Below, piece by piece: positions 1 to 11,451 of a stretch of 64,000 nucleotides of DNA. The position numbers were made by a program, and so were the translations under genes. The DNA is from Byssothecium circinans (lineage: Eukaryota; Ascomycota; Dothideomycetes; Pleosporales; Massarinaceae): NCBI GenBank assembly GCA_010015675.1, contig ML976979.1, positions 1,595,206 to 1,659,205 on the forward strand, read 5' to 3'. Under the pieces are notes generated by a model, which worked only from the letters and a program-made list of their open reading frames with translations, was not told the DNA's origin and ran no database searches. The stretch's first letter is position 1; each line of letters begins with the position of its first letter.

Positions 1-456
1 TACCCTTCATGGAGTCGATATCTCATTTACAAGGCTACAGCAACCGCTTCCGAGCTAACTCAATATTCTTTAGCATCACTGCCCCTTCCGAGCCAGCACA
101 ATCCTCTTCAGCGTCTCCCTTGTTGCCACAAGTATGTGCAGATCACTCGTATGTGAAAAGAATGCGGAGTTTTGCGAAAGCTTGGGACTTGCGCGGGATT
201 GTTTAGTTGGACTCGTGTATGCTGAACATTAGACGGCGTCATAACGAAACACGAATTTTGGCAATCAGTCACTTGTCAAAGCGTAATCCGCTCGCTCGCA
301 AATGTTTTTCCATACCCTCTCAAGCCATCAATTGATATCTCAATGCCTCCAAATGCCGTTCTCGTCTCATGATCCCATACCTCGTCTGTCGTCACAACAG
401 TCTGTTACACGCCAAACCACGATGATGCCTTCCCATGCCCACTTCTCCCCACAACA
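1..456. other. intergenic, no gene recognised
   Basis: Only short overlapping open frames occur here, none with recognisable content. The right part is the region downstream of LCL2, which ends at 457. Confidence 0.5.
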
Positions 457-934
457 CTACAACAGCCCCTTCCTCGCCAACTCGATCTTCTTCAGCGTCT
501 CTCCCTCCTTATAACCCCCCTTGGATGCACAAATCGATATCCCCTCCGCAATCTCCGCTTTATCCTCCACGGTCTCCCAGGCACAGGGGCAATGGTGCGG
601 GAAGTGGACGCAAGAGAGGGTGCCGGGGCAGAGGTAGCGGTCGCAGTGTGCTGGAAAGGGTAAGGGTTAGCCAAACCCTGTGATGCAGTAGAGGTTGAGA
701 ATGTATACAAGGCACAGGGGAAGAGGGAATGAAAGCTAGTAGGCGGTTAAGTTGGATTCTCGTACCTGATTCATATTGCTGCTGGTACCACGCCGAGTCG
801 CTGCGCACGTTTTGTTGCTGTTGTTGCTGATGTGCGCCGCCGCCGCCGAACATTTGGTCGAAGAAACCGAATTGCGCGGTCGCTGTGAAAGTGAAGAAGC
901 CGAGTGCTACGAGGAAGAGGATTTGGAACTCCAT
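457..934 (-). CDS. LCL2: LCL2-like secreted/ER protein (long chronological lifespan protein 2)
   Basis: Two exons: 934-766 and 650-457, with a 115-bp GT...AG intron, give 120 residues. The start is the ATG of MEFQILFL, followed by a hydrophobic signal peptide. Then come the family hallmarks: [11 protein letters not shown], a glutamine run, [12 protein letters not shown], and after the intron a cysteine-rich part ([20 protein letters not shown]) ending in [12 protein letters not shown] sequence. Length and motif order match fungal LCL2 proteins, which enter the secretory pathway; a link to ER-associated degradation has been proposed in yeast. The gene is divergent from NOP10 and they share about 370 bp of upstream DNA. 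I see no defect. Confidence 0.9.
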
Positions 935-1304
935 GGTGTCGGGAGCCCTCGGTGGGCAGTCTTTTGTTTCGTTCGAGGTTGAGGGATGCGTGGCGGGAGG
1001 GCGGTCGATTGATGATGCTGATGTGGAGCTTTGAGGATGCAAATGAGACAAACATGCCAAGCTTTTGGAGCTTTGCGGGCGGACTACCGAAAATGCGAAA
1101 TGGAAAAAAGTTTGAAACTCGACACCACACCATCTCCCTACCTAAACCACATCAAACCTCCCACCAATACCTCACACAAACCTCCGCCAGGTAAGCGCAC
1201 CTACCTATCCAACACAATCTCACTCTTCCACCGCCGAAAAGCCGCTCTGCATCCCTCAATCCTACTCCACACAGCACCCTCACTAATAAACCACCAACTG
1301 CAGT

Positions 1305-1581
1305 ATGCATCTCATGTACACGCTCGGCCCCGACGGCAAGCGCATATACACGCTGCAGAAAGTAGTCGACGGCGTGATTTCCGATTCTGCGCACCCGGCG
1401 CGCTTCTCGCCCGATGATTCGTACTCGAGGCATAGGGTTACGATTAAGAAGAGGCATGGGTTGTTGCCGTTTCAGCAGGCGCAGAGTGAGTTACCCCCTT
1501 GGATTATGGGGAGGCATACTGGGGGATGAGTGCAATGGTTACTGACTTGCACTAGAGAATAGGGTTGCGGAGAAGCAGTGA
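1305..1581 (+). CDS. NOP10: H/ACA snoRNP subunit Nop10
   Basis: Exon 1 is 1305-1485 and exon 2 is 1556-1581, giving 68 residues. The protein starts [20 protein letters not shown] and contains [19 protein letters not shown] and [11 protein letters not shown], which are the Nop10 signatures. Nop10 binds the pseudouridine synthase Cbf5 in the H/ACA particle and works in nucleolar rRNA pseudouridylation and telomerase RNP assembly. The second exon encodes only the short charged tail KNRVAEKQ. The intron starts GTGAGT and ends CTAG. Length is slightly above the usual 58-64 residues because of this tail. Confidence 0.95.
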
Positions 1582-1912
1582 GAGAGCTCGGATGGAAGAG
1601 AGGGGAGCTTCGAGGCGACGTCTGCGAAGGTGGGGTATGAATGGATGCTTGATTGATTGATTGGTTGATTGATGGGATACCACAAGGCGTTCACGGAGTA
1701 TTGGCGAAAGAAAAGTGGAAATATTTGCTGGAATGGATGAGGATAAGAAGACCTTGCCATGCTATCTCCTTTGGCATGGCATTATGCACCCGGTTGCTAG
1801 GTAGCTACAGCTAGCTATCGAAGCTATTCATCTCGTGCAACTTCCGCCGCATTTCGATTGCCCACACCGATCAATTCACTTGCCTCAGCTATACGGAGAG
1901 CTTGAAGTCCCA

Positions 1913-2464
1913 TCACACCGCATCATTCCCCAGCGTAACTCCTCCCTCAGACCCCCACGTACTAACCCACGCGACTCCCAAAATCGCCAAATGCAACAAC
2001 AAATCCGCAGTCTGCACCTCATATCCCCACCTCACTGCAAACGTATACCCCAACAACCCCACATAAGCCACCACAGTCCCCCAAAGAAACGCATCAAACG
2101 CCGTCCTGCTATACCTCCTCCCGAAAACGACCTTGGTGCCTTCCATGTCGACAACAAGATGTAAGTTCCAGGCTGTGAAGGCGAAGAAAAGCATACCGGC
2201 GAGGGTCCAAGGGAGCGCGCTGGGTTTGAGGGAGGCGGGGAGACGGTGCTCGTAGAAGAAGAAGAGGATTAGTTGGGCGAGCTGGATGAGGAGGAAAGAG
2301 ATGCGGCGGAGCATGAGAGGGCGAGAGGACGTGAGGGGGTTGTAGGTTGCGGAGAGGCCGGGCCAGCAGGTACGGTAGTTTGGGCATTGCCGGGACCAGG
2401 GATGCGGTGGGGAGGAGGTCAAGGCTTGTGGTGCGTGGTAGTCCGATATTGTGATGACTGCCAT
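1913..2464 (-). CDS. uncharacterised four-helix membrane protein
   Basis: Single open frame of 183 residues from an ATG at 2464. Four hydrophobic segments lie at about residues 52-72, 84-106, 123-144 and 153-170, after a Ser/Pro-rich N-terminal 45 residues. Charged motifs KVVFGRRYSR sit between helices 2 and 3. I do not recognise a named family; it resembles small integral membrane proteins common in fungi. An upstream in-frame extension exists up to 2731 but reads like low-complexity leader, so I chose the internal ATG. The gene is convergent with NOP10. Confidence 0.6.
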   Translation of the reverse strand: MAVITISDYHAPQALTSSPPHPWSRQCPNYRTCWPGLSATYNPLTSSRPLMLRRISFLLIQLAQLILFFFYEHRLPASLKPSALPWTLAGMLFFAFTAWNLHLVVDMEGTKVVFGRRYSRTAFDAFLWGTVVAYVGLLGYTFAVRWGYEVQTADLLLHLAILGVAWVSTWGSEGGVTLGNDAV

Positions 2465-5435
2465 TTTTATTTTTGTGAGGGTGTTGCTGTTTGACGTTGG
2501 GGGTGGTGTGGGAGATGAGACGGTGTGAGGAGATCGCGTGTTGAGCTGTACAGGCTGCGTTTCGTCCGTACTACGTGAGTTCAGGGAGGAATGCGGAAAT
2601 GGAAGCGAAACGAGGAACACTGTGTTTGTATACTCTTTACCCGGGATGGCTGTACGGACTTTAATCTTACCTCGAGATGCGTTCTGAAACATTGTTCGGC
2701 CCCAGTGGAAGGCCTGAAGCTCAAAGGCCACAGAACACAGCCACTAAGGCGCACTTCATAGTCGTGTTCACCAAATTCGCGACGCTCCCTAAACGGCAAC
2801 TCCGAACCCGAGTGTGCGGGCACGGTTCGATATAGTGAGCGGGGTACGATGGCGGAAGGAAACCGCTGAGGGTAACGAGACTGGGAAACGCATTATCGTA
2901 GCCTGCAGTGGAACGCTCAAGAAGCGCGTCGTTGCGAAAGCCTGTGGTGCTCTCGCGATCTATCGCAACGCCATGGGTATGGAGGAGATCCACCAGTAGA
3001 CGGCCAGCAAGTATCCTGATGCACAGCGGAGTCGTTTCCGAGTCGGCATAGAAATAGATGGCGGCGTTATGAAGTGAGGAGGAGGCGTAGTGATGAGCTG
3101 GCGTACGGCAGCGAGGTTAGTCGACGTATGGCTATTATGGGACGGCCCCACGCATAGTACTGTACACAGTATATCGAGCGACTCCCGCGCATGCTCTTTA
3201 ATTGTTATGTATGCATGAAGGTCCTTGATCGCGTGGGGGTCATCTACTTGGCCGAGAGGGGTTCAGACATTGATGCAGCCATCGTCATTATTGTCCAGCA
3301 AGCCTCGAGCTAGCAGCGGACCTCGGGAGCGTGAGTTGGTCAAGCTGTGACGTGACATTGGACAGTGTGTATGGATGCAAGCAGCCGCAAACCTGGGGGA
3401 GCCGTCGCACGTCATTGTCGCTGACGACGGTCCAGTGACGGTGGTGAGCACACGAGCATTTGGAGCATTTGCGTGGTGGTGAGGGACTGCGGGGTATCCG
3501 AGCCTCTGGTTACACAACAGCAGACGACTTCGACGTCTCGTTCTCTCAACACCGTCTTCGAATGGCTCTTGTTGTGCTTCTGCTGCACTCCGACGTCCTG
3601 GAAAGCGACGTTACATGCGTCCATGGTGAAGTGGTGGAGGAGCGGACCCGCAGTGCTGTATTCGCGCTGTTGAACAAGCCGAAGGGCTCGGAAGGTCCTT
3701 TGAGGGCAACGCGGTGCGCATCTGCACGCAATATGGATCTGCACCTTCAGTCACCTCGCCGTGAGGGGCGAATATCGTGGCAATGGGCGGACAGTGGCAG
3801 CGGCAGCGTCGGCCGGTCGTTATACAGAGAGAGTGCTAATCGGTGCAAGATATCAGCCCTACACATATCTCGATAGCTGACCCACGGGGCCGCCGTGGGC
3901 AAGCCTGAATGCCGTGTCATGCCGTCAAATCTGCATCACTAATCAGGTACGCTCAGGCACAACGCCATGGGGCATCACAACAGCAGAGGGTGAGATATGA
4001 GGTCACTTCGTCTGCGAGAGGGGCGCACGGCCAATGGCGACAGGCGACGTGTGAAAGGCTCCTCAAGCATCATGCCATGGCTTTGTGAATCCTCCCACAA
4101 CAAAGACAGGACTCGCACCGCCTGTCTTCAATAATAATGCTGCAAGCAGCCGTGTGGACCCCCTCTCTTTCCACCCACTAGTCTCCAGGCTAGACGGTTG
4201 CCACCGGTGGTCCCTCTTTTCCCAGCATGGCGGCACGCCGTCGAAAAATTTCGGAGCCCTGATCTGAGTCAACCATTTCCAGACCGTCTACCAAGATACA
4301 CGATTCTTAGCTTCCACTTACTTAAACCTCTAACCTCCCCTCCACATGCCCATTCTCCTGTGCACTCGCCCCATTCCTCTATACCGTCACCAGCCGTGAC
4401 CAGTACCATCCACGCCCACCCGCCGTACGCGCAGCACGCCTCCGCTGCTTGCACGGCGCCAATCCCAATCCAGCCTGCCTACCCCATGCGCTCAACCAGT
4501 ACGCGTTGCCTCCAAGTGCCTCACAAGACGTGCAGCGTCTTTGTGTGGGATTTCCATTGTAGATAGAAGCTGGCCAATAACGCCATCCTGCCCTGCTTCC
4601 CCACGCTGCAACCTCTACCCCAGTCCCCAGAGTACAACAATAGCCTCTATTTCTGCGCCAAAACTGCTTCCTAGCGGCTTCTGAGGCCAGCCGTCGCACC
4701 TATCGCAGTGATACTCCGCGCCACGCCCTCGGCCTCAATTCCACACCGTCTGCGTTAAAAAGGGTAGTGTACCATCGCACACCGAGGTCTCGACTCTGCA
4801 ACGTTGTACGGGCAACCTTCTCCATAGCATTTTTCGGGAATGAACTTCAAAAACGACATTTCCCACTGGCCTGTAGGACAAGGTACGTAACGAAGAGGCG
4901 ACTGCAAGAACCTCTACTAATATTAAAAAGAGCACGTCAACCGCTGAATCCCGCATTTGTGCCCGATTTCCCCGCACACTCAATCTCACTACAATCCTGT
5001 CACGGGGTTCCTCGGAAAGCATATTACATCTCCCACGTTTGCAAGGCCGATACGCTTGCTCATTGCTTCGGGACCAACGTCAGGTCTTGGCCGTAAGCCT
5101 CATCAGACGCCGTCGAATCCAGATCGGATCTAGGCTGTGGAAACCTGCAGGCACCATTCCCCACGACCACGAGCTTGACCGTCATCAGAGAGCCTATTCT
5201 TATCTATCACTCGTGGCACGTCATGGAGTCTTCTCTGACACTACTCAGTGCGCACATACAATTTCTGGTATGTTCGCTCCATGATCCCGCACGCATCACA
5301 CGTGGCCAAAATTTATGCCTTATACCTGCCTGATTGTGGTTGGACAACGTCCCTTCTGCAAGGTGCTCATAGGGCTGTTCTTATAGTTGCCTCCCAACTC
5401 GAAAACTTTCTGCCTAGTGCCACCCCACTAACACC
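2465..5435. other. 3 kb intergenic region without a supported gene
   Basis: Many overlapping open frames on both strands, the longest about 138 codons at 3460-3876, but none shows a domain, a splice-compatible continuation or a hydrophobic pattern. The stretch from about 4280 to 4480 is pyrimidine-rich like fungal leader DNA. Confidence 0.45.
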
Positions 5436-6649
5436 ATGATCACCTTCAAGGAAACCGAACTGGCCCTTATTCATATTCCTCTGCATCTATATACCAGCTT
5501 CCTCCAAACAATCCTGCAGCTTTTACTACCCGACGAATCTCGCACCAATGGCGTCAACGGAAACGGTAATGGTGCTGTACTACCACCACAGGGCTGGCCG
5601 TACGAGCATCCTTTTGTGAACATATCCATCACCCCACTTGAGTGTTCCGTTGTCTGCTCTCGAACTCTTGCAACAGAATTGTTTGTTCCCGCTTTCAACT
5701 CGCTGGATGCATCTTCGCGTAGCAAAGTCTCCATCACGACCGAAGACTATGTCGTGATGCAAGTAGATGGTGAGGGACTTGACGCTGGTCAACGCGTTTT
5801 GGAGCTGACCAGTCCGCTTGCACTGGCCGGAATGTAAGTCATCCCTGCCATATACGCTGCGACTATATGTCTGACCTTCTCAGCTCCATCTTTTTCATCA
5901 CTACCTATTTCTCCGATTATATCCTTGTACCGAATCGATATCGAACGCAGGTCGTGCATGCTCTGGAAGACCGGGGTTTCCAATTCGAACACCAGACCTC
6001 ATCCTACGTCAATCCGAGCGCTCATAATCGAAAACCTTCGTCAACACCCTCGTTCGAAGTGCAACCGCCAGGTACGCCGCCGCCAACGACAGTATCCGAG
6101 CTTCAAACCCGCACGTTTGCCACCCTAAAGCGCCGCAGCATCCATCCCGCAGTCGATTCATGCTTGCGTTTGGTACAATGCGCCGGCCGCAAAGACAGTG
6201 CCAACGGCATGCATCAGAACGGAAACCGCAGTAGCATGACGAGTGCTGCGGATGACGCCCTTCATCTCGGCCTCGTAAAATGCCTCATATCGTTTCCGCA
6301 TCCGAAGTTTCTGTCTCTAACGCTCACCGACACAGAGCCGGCGTCGCTGCTTCTCGACCACACTCTCCTGCCAAATTTCCCCCAAGACATCCTGCTGGGC
6401 TCCAAAGACGACTATCTCATCCCCATAATGCTCGACCTTCGCGAGCTTCCCATGGAGAGCACAGGTATCGTCTGCGGAGTCGCTGGACGTCTGGTCGGCG
6501 CGACGTCTGCCCAGCTCGAAAGTCCGGTCGAAATGAGTTACTTGAGTACGGCACGTGCTGGAACAGTCATGGTCGGTGAAGATGAGCTGGAGCGCGCGTT
6601 GAGCGCGTTACGCGGCGCTGAAAATGGCGCGTTATCTGCGTCTGATTAA
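5436..6649 (+). CDS. ACT_7 / CASTOR-like amino-acid-binding domain protein
   Basis: Exon 1 5436-5833 and exon 2 5884-6649 (50-bp intron GTAAGT...TCAG) give 387 residues. After splicing the sequence reads LALAGISIFFITTYFSDYILVP, which matches the ACT_7 hallmark of CASTOR-type proteins (STY-x-x-DYILVP). The N-terminus (ETELALIHIPLHLYTSF) and a second pair of beta-rich segments (LISFPHPKFLSLTLTDTEPASLLLD, IMLDLRELPMESTGIVCGVAG) suggest a second ACT-like half. Metazoan CASTOR1 binds arginine and regulates TORC1 through GATOR2; whether the fungal protein senses an amino acid is unknown. The linker at residues about 155-250 is Ser/Pro-rich. Confidence 0.7.
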
Positions 6650-8126
6650 GCCACTTGTTTCCAGAGCAGCGTAGTGGATGCGGTCGAGCTGTCACCTGAA
6701 TGTGCACGTCATCTGGCGCGACTACTGCTTATGAACGTGTGCTTCTGACCCATCACCCACATACACCGAGCTGAAGGGGGAAATCAGCAAAAACGTGGGG
6801 TTCATGATTGCATTTCCCATGCGACTCTCGTCCAAAAAAAAAAAGCACCCGTCCGTCATTCAAATACAGTATACCTCAGCCAATTCTTCCACTCCCCATT
6901 ACACCATGTCAGTTACAATGAACGATGCTTCACCAAAATAGCCTTTCCTGGGACTTTTTCTTGATTTTCTGCAACGTACCGAAATTGGAGCTTGTCGGCT
7001 CTCGCCTCGCCTGCACGCCATGATGTCGTGCATACATGGCGGCAATCACATGACCTTCCCTCTCGGACCATCACCGTCGTTTCCGGTAACTTGTCCGAAG
7101 GCGACTATCTTATCGATATCTATCCAGCGAAAAAACCTTGGAAGGGTCCAAGCAGCCTCGGATACCACCACGGAAAGACTGCCGTGCCACTGCGTCAGCA
7201 GCCGCGTCCGGTTCCCGAGCCGTCGTTCCCGATCTCCCTATTTTTCCTTCTTGCCTCGTTTTCTGTGTCTTTTTTCCGCTTCTGCCCGCAAAAGTTTCGT
7301 CTGATGAGGTCTGGAACTTCACCTTTATCGTATCGTGTCTCTCCTCTACGAAAATACTGTCGCGCGATCCCATGTCGATATGAAAAACAAAATGCATTGT
7401 TGGGACACGGCACCGTTGGGATGGCGTGGTGTGGTTGCATGGAGTATCGGTAGGTTTCTTCAGTATCCTACGAAAAAGTTTTCACCGCCGTGAGGTCTCT
7501 TGATTACCTCTTTTTGTCTTTTTCGCGAGGTAGCATAGGTGTAAGCGTTTAAACTTTTATCATGCCTAGTTCCCTTGTGAAACTTCTTTGAGGAACGTAA
7601 AGAACCTTTATCATGTAGCCCTCGGACATTGAAGTTTCTCACCTTTCGCGCAGCCAAGAAAAGAATCGCAGAAGACGAATTTAGTTGTATAAGGAAGAAA
7701 GCGAAGGATATGTTTAATTCTATTTAGGAAGGTTATATGATTGAACTGAAGAGTCGTACAGCACCCAACTGCAAGATTGGGAGCGAGTGCTGGCTGAGCG
7801 GAGTAACTTAAGCATTTGTCTCTTGATTTTATGTGAACCATTACGAGGATCCAACACAGTGTATCACACCCGCAGCATAGGTACTGCCGTTGAGAACAGA
7901 TGGATACAGGTACGTTTGAGTCCCTGCATTTTCACCCATAGCCATTCATACTTCGATTTGCGTAGTACGAAAGTTTCGCATACTACTCAAATCACAATAA
8001 AATAGACCCGATCATAAAAACGCCACTTGTCCAATTCATCGATTTCCACCATGGAGACTTCCGGGTACCCTACCACAATAACACTCAAACCTTTTCCAGC
8101 CTGGCTTGCATGTGCATGCCACCCAC
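6650..8126. other. intergenic, no gene recognised
   Basis: Contains a run of 11 A near 6833-6843 and T/C-rich stretches around 7240-7280 and 7500-7530. Open frames of up to 153 codons (6992-7453) overlap each other in several frames and show no family features. Confidence 0.45.
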
Positions 8127-9061
8127 TCAACCCCTCCACCTCATCATCGGCGGCAGCGTCCCATTCAGCCCACACCCCGGGTGCCCCTCACACGTACTAA
8201 TCGTATGAATATACCTAATCTTCCCGCCCACGACGCGAAACGTATGCGAATCCGGTCCCGGCTCTGGACTCGCGCGATCCAAGCCGGGGAACCCGAGGAA
8301 TATGTTGACGACGCCGTAGACTTCGTCAACGACATACCTATTCGCAAAGTCAGAAAGAACGCACTTCACCCCTCTCTCATCTCCAGAAAGCAAAAAGAGA
8401 AAAAAGACAACATAACGTACCGTCTATCCACCACAGTGATATTACTAGGCAACCCCAACCCACAAGTATTCCCCGTCCCATTCCCCGTGCGATCCGTATA
8501 CGCACCGCCCTCCAACCGCGCACACGGCGTCCCAAACGGCACGCTCACACTCACATTCTTAAACCTCTCGAAATACGCATCTCCCGCGTTCTTAATAACA
8601 TCCCTACTATCCCTCCTCTCGGGCGGAATCTCCCCCCAATCCTCCCTACCGTCATACAAGGCATACGCCGTCGCATTAAACAGCCAATCCCCCTCGTCGG
8701 TAACCAGCGTCTCGATCTTAGTAACGTTGAGGCCGTCGGCGGACTCGATGCGTGTGCCGATGACGTAAGGGTGCGTGGGGGAGAGCACGATGTATTGGGT
8801 GAAGGCGGTGCAGAGGATGGGGTCGTAGAAGGAGCGGTGCGAGGTTATGTTGAGGGCGGTGGCGAGGATGCTGGTGTTTAGGGGGCGGGGGTGGAATTGC
8901 TCGGTGTAGGTTAGGTTGGGGGAGAGGGAGAGGAGGGTCGAGGGTTGGCCTTTGGATTGCGCGTTGAGGAGGGAGGCGGACATGTCGTTTAGGAAGCTGC
9001 GGTCGCAGGCGGAGTGGGCGAGGGGGAGGAGGAGGAGCGTGGGGAGGAGGGTGAGGAGCAT
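8127..9061 (-). CDS. secreted DUF8021-domain protein
   Basis: Exon 1 9061-8421 and exon 2 8337-8127 flank an 83-bp intron; the protein has 283 residues. It begins with a signal peptide (MLLTLLPTLLLLPLAHSA) followed by CDRSFLNDMSASLL. Splicing restores VVDRRYVVDEVYGVV and then DSHTFRVVGGKIRYIHTI, the typical DUF8021 end with a closing Cys-x(n)-Cys pair (STCEGHPGC). Several N-x-S/T sequons fit a secreted glycoprotein. DUF8021 proteins are abundant in filamentous fungi and have an NTF2-like fold; their function is not established. Stands alone, with 777 bp of empty DNA on its 5' side. Confidence 0.85.
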
Positions 9062-9838
9062 TTTGATGGTGGCGGAGAGGGCTGAGTTAGGGTTTGGCTG
9101 GTTTTCTGGTTTTGGTTATGGTTCTTTTTTCTTTCTTTTTTCGCTCCTGTTTTTGGAGCTTCTCGGAGTACGTTATATCTTCTCTAGCTGTGGGAGTTTT
9201 TGCAATTGCCGTCCATTACCAAGGCCTAAATATCTTAATTTCTCAATGATTGGCCAATCAACTGTCGCTCGCAACGAATTCGCACAGCGTCTTACGATAT
9301 TGTAACGTCAGTTTGTGCATTTACTGCAAGCATGCTTTGGGATTTTCATATCGTCGTTGCTAAAATTGTCCATTGAAGTTTGTAAATCCATGTGCGAGCG
9401 ATATGTGTATATTATGTGGAGAAGATGGTCAGTGATTGTGATTGGGTTACCCCTGGTTTTTCCCCTCCCTTCATCTAGGGGATATGGAAGGAGCTCGCTT
9501 CTTTATCCGGGACGCATGGAGTTCGAAACTATGACGTCCATGGAGCGTGGGGAAATACAGGAACCGCTAGGTTATTCCCGTGTAGAGTCGTTAGTTGTGT
9601 TGTCGTGATTTAGGCGTATCAATCACATCTTCACTCGATTAGCCTTTGAGAGAAGTCTGCAGCTACTTACGCATTTCAAGAACCGAAACTGCTCTCATGA
9701 CATACAGTTAAAGTCATTTTTGAAATGCTTTAGCTGGCGGAAGGATTCGTTAGTAGTATTCCCGATGCTAGGCGCGATCGATTCCAACCATTTTCATTAC
9801 TCTTCATACCGACCACACCTCAACGCCTCTTTCATCTC
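9062..9838. other. intergenic between DUF8021 and MFS genes
   Basis: Promoter side of the DUF8021 gene and downstream region of the MFS gene. T-rich at about 9120-9150. No coding frame with support. Confidence 0.45.
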
Positions 9839-11451
9839 TTACACCCTGATCTTAAACGTGAACCCCGTAATAGTTAGCCTCCCAACCAATATCACCAAGG
9901 CCCCCATACACATCATACTAGCGCCCCACATCTGCGCCACGAAATAGTTCCCGTTGTTCTTCTGCACCAACGCTCCTGCAATCGGGGGTCCGATAAGACT
10001 CGACAACCCGACAACGCCCAAACCCATACCTAACAACAAATTTAGTAAAGCTCGTCCAAAAGCATGTTATATGGCAAGGGATAGGCCGGCAGAAAAACAC
10101 GTACCGTTTCTCGCCCCAGCCTTGCTCAGATCCTTGGTCAGACTACTCAAGACAGATGGAAACAGACCTTGAAAGCCAGCGCTGAAGAAGCCATACAAAC
10201 TGGCAAACACATAAAGAGAAGGCACAGCCGAAACAGCAGCCCAGCAGTAAAGAATGGTGGAAGTGATGAAACAAAGCGGCAAGAGGGTATTGTACGGTCC
10301 AAAGAATCGATCAGCGATAAAGCCGGGAATCAATCGCCCAAGAAGCCCCACGCCGTTGAGGAGAAGAAGGAGGTTGATCGACGTGCTATACGGCGCATGT
10401 AGAACATTGATAGCAAACGCAGAAATATAATAAAACGCGAAATAGACACCAAAGCAGAACAGGAACAGTCCAATGAGGTAGAGCGAATATGCCGGCTCCC
10501 TAAATGCGCCCCATTCAAAAAGCGGCCCTGACTTTCTCGGTGGCAGCCGCGGTTTCAGTAAACTGCAATAACAGCACCCGACAACCAGCATGATGAACCC
10601 CATGACTCTTACCGTCCACACAAAGCCGATAGCAGGAAGGAGCTGGCGGACGATAGTCGGGTAAAGCAGGCCACCAGTAGCGGATCCGGACGCCATGATC
10701 GCGAGAGCGACGCTGCGGTTCCGCGCGAAGTAGGTAGTGATTAGAGACATGGAGGGTGCGAATTGGAGACCACAGCCGAAACCGAGGAGAACGCCTTGTG
10801 CGAGGAAGAATTGGTAGTACGAGTGGCAGAGCGAGGTCATGAACATGCCCAAAGCGGCGAGCAGCATACCCGGGATAACGGACCAGTAGTAATAGCCTAT
10901 GTCGAGGAGGCGGCCTGAGAACATGCCTGAATTCAACTCAGTCAGTTACAATTTGATCTCATCTCATTACATGCAAGTGCGGATGTTGATGACTCACCAA
11001 GTCCGAAATGCCCCAACATCTGCATGCTCCCAATCCAACTAACAGCACTCGGTTCCATGCCCAATTCGCCTGTATAATAAGCCTGGAAAGCGCCGAAACT
11101 CGCTATCATGCCCCATGTATTTAGAATAACGAGGTGGCCCATACATGCTTGCGTCCAGGCTTTGATGCCGCCGTCGGGCGGTGGGCCGGGGTGGATGAGT
11201 GTGGCGTTTGAACGTGCTGTGAGGGTTTTGACCAGATTGAAGGATTTGCGGGGTGCGATTTCCGAGGTCTGCGTTGGTATGCGTTCTATCGCCTCTTCTT
11301 CAGAATCCTGGTTTTCTGCTGGTGGAAGTGTAGTAGTGGAAGGCGAATGGGAGGGTTGATCGGCAGCCTTTGGATTTGCGCCGTCGTGAGTTTGTTGTTG
11401 GAGGCCTTTTTCGAGGTCTGCAGACGGTATAGGATTAGGAGCAGACATCAT
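9839..11451 (-). CDS. MFS monocarboxylate-type (MCT family) transporter
   Basis: Three exons, 11451-10998, 10926-10105 and 10029-9839, give 488 residues with all joins in phase. A hydrophilic cytosolic N-terminus of about 95 residues leads into [19 protein letters not shown], the conserved PDGG-x-x-AW motif before helix 1 of MCT-like carriers. Membrane segments follow, with the loop [17 protein letters not shown] and the family motif [14 protein letters not shown]. The last exon carries the [19 protein letters not shown] helix. Members move monocarboxylates, riboflavin or metabolites across the plasma membrane; the substrate cannot be read from sequence. Two adjacent ATGs (11451 and 11448) could start it. 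It lies near a FAD-oxidase stub and an O-acyltransferase gene, which is a cluster-like grouping. Confidence 0.88.

Noticed and set aside
3460..3876. 138-codon frame on the plus strand
   Set aside because: Overlapped by long frames on both strands, no domain, no hydrophobic pattern and no good start; likely chance.
6992..7453. 153-codon frame on the plus strand
   Set aside because: Several alternative frames cover the same DNA and none resembles a protein family; T/C-rich composition explains the openness.
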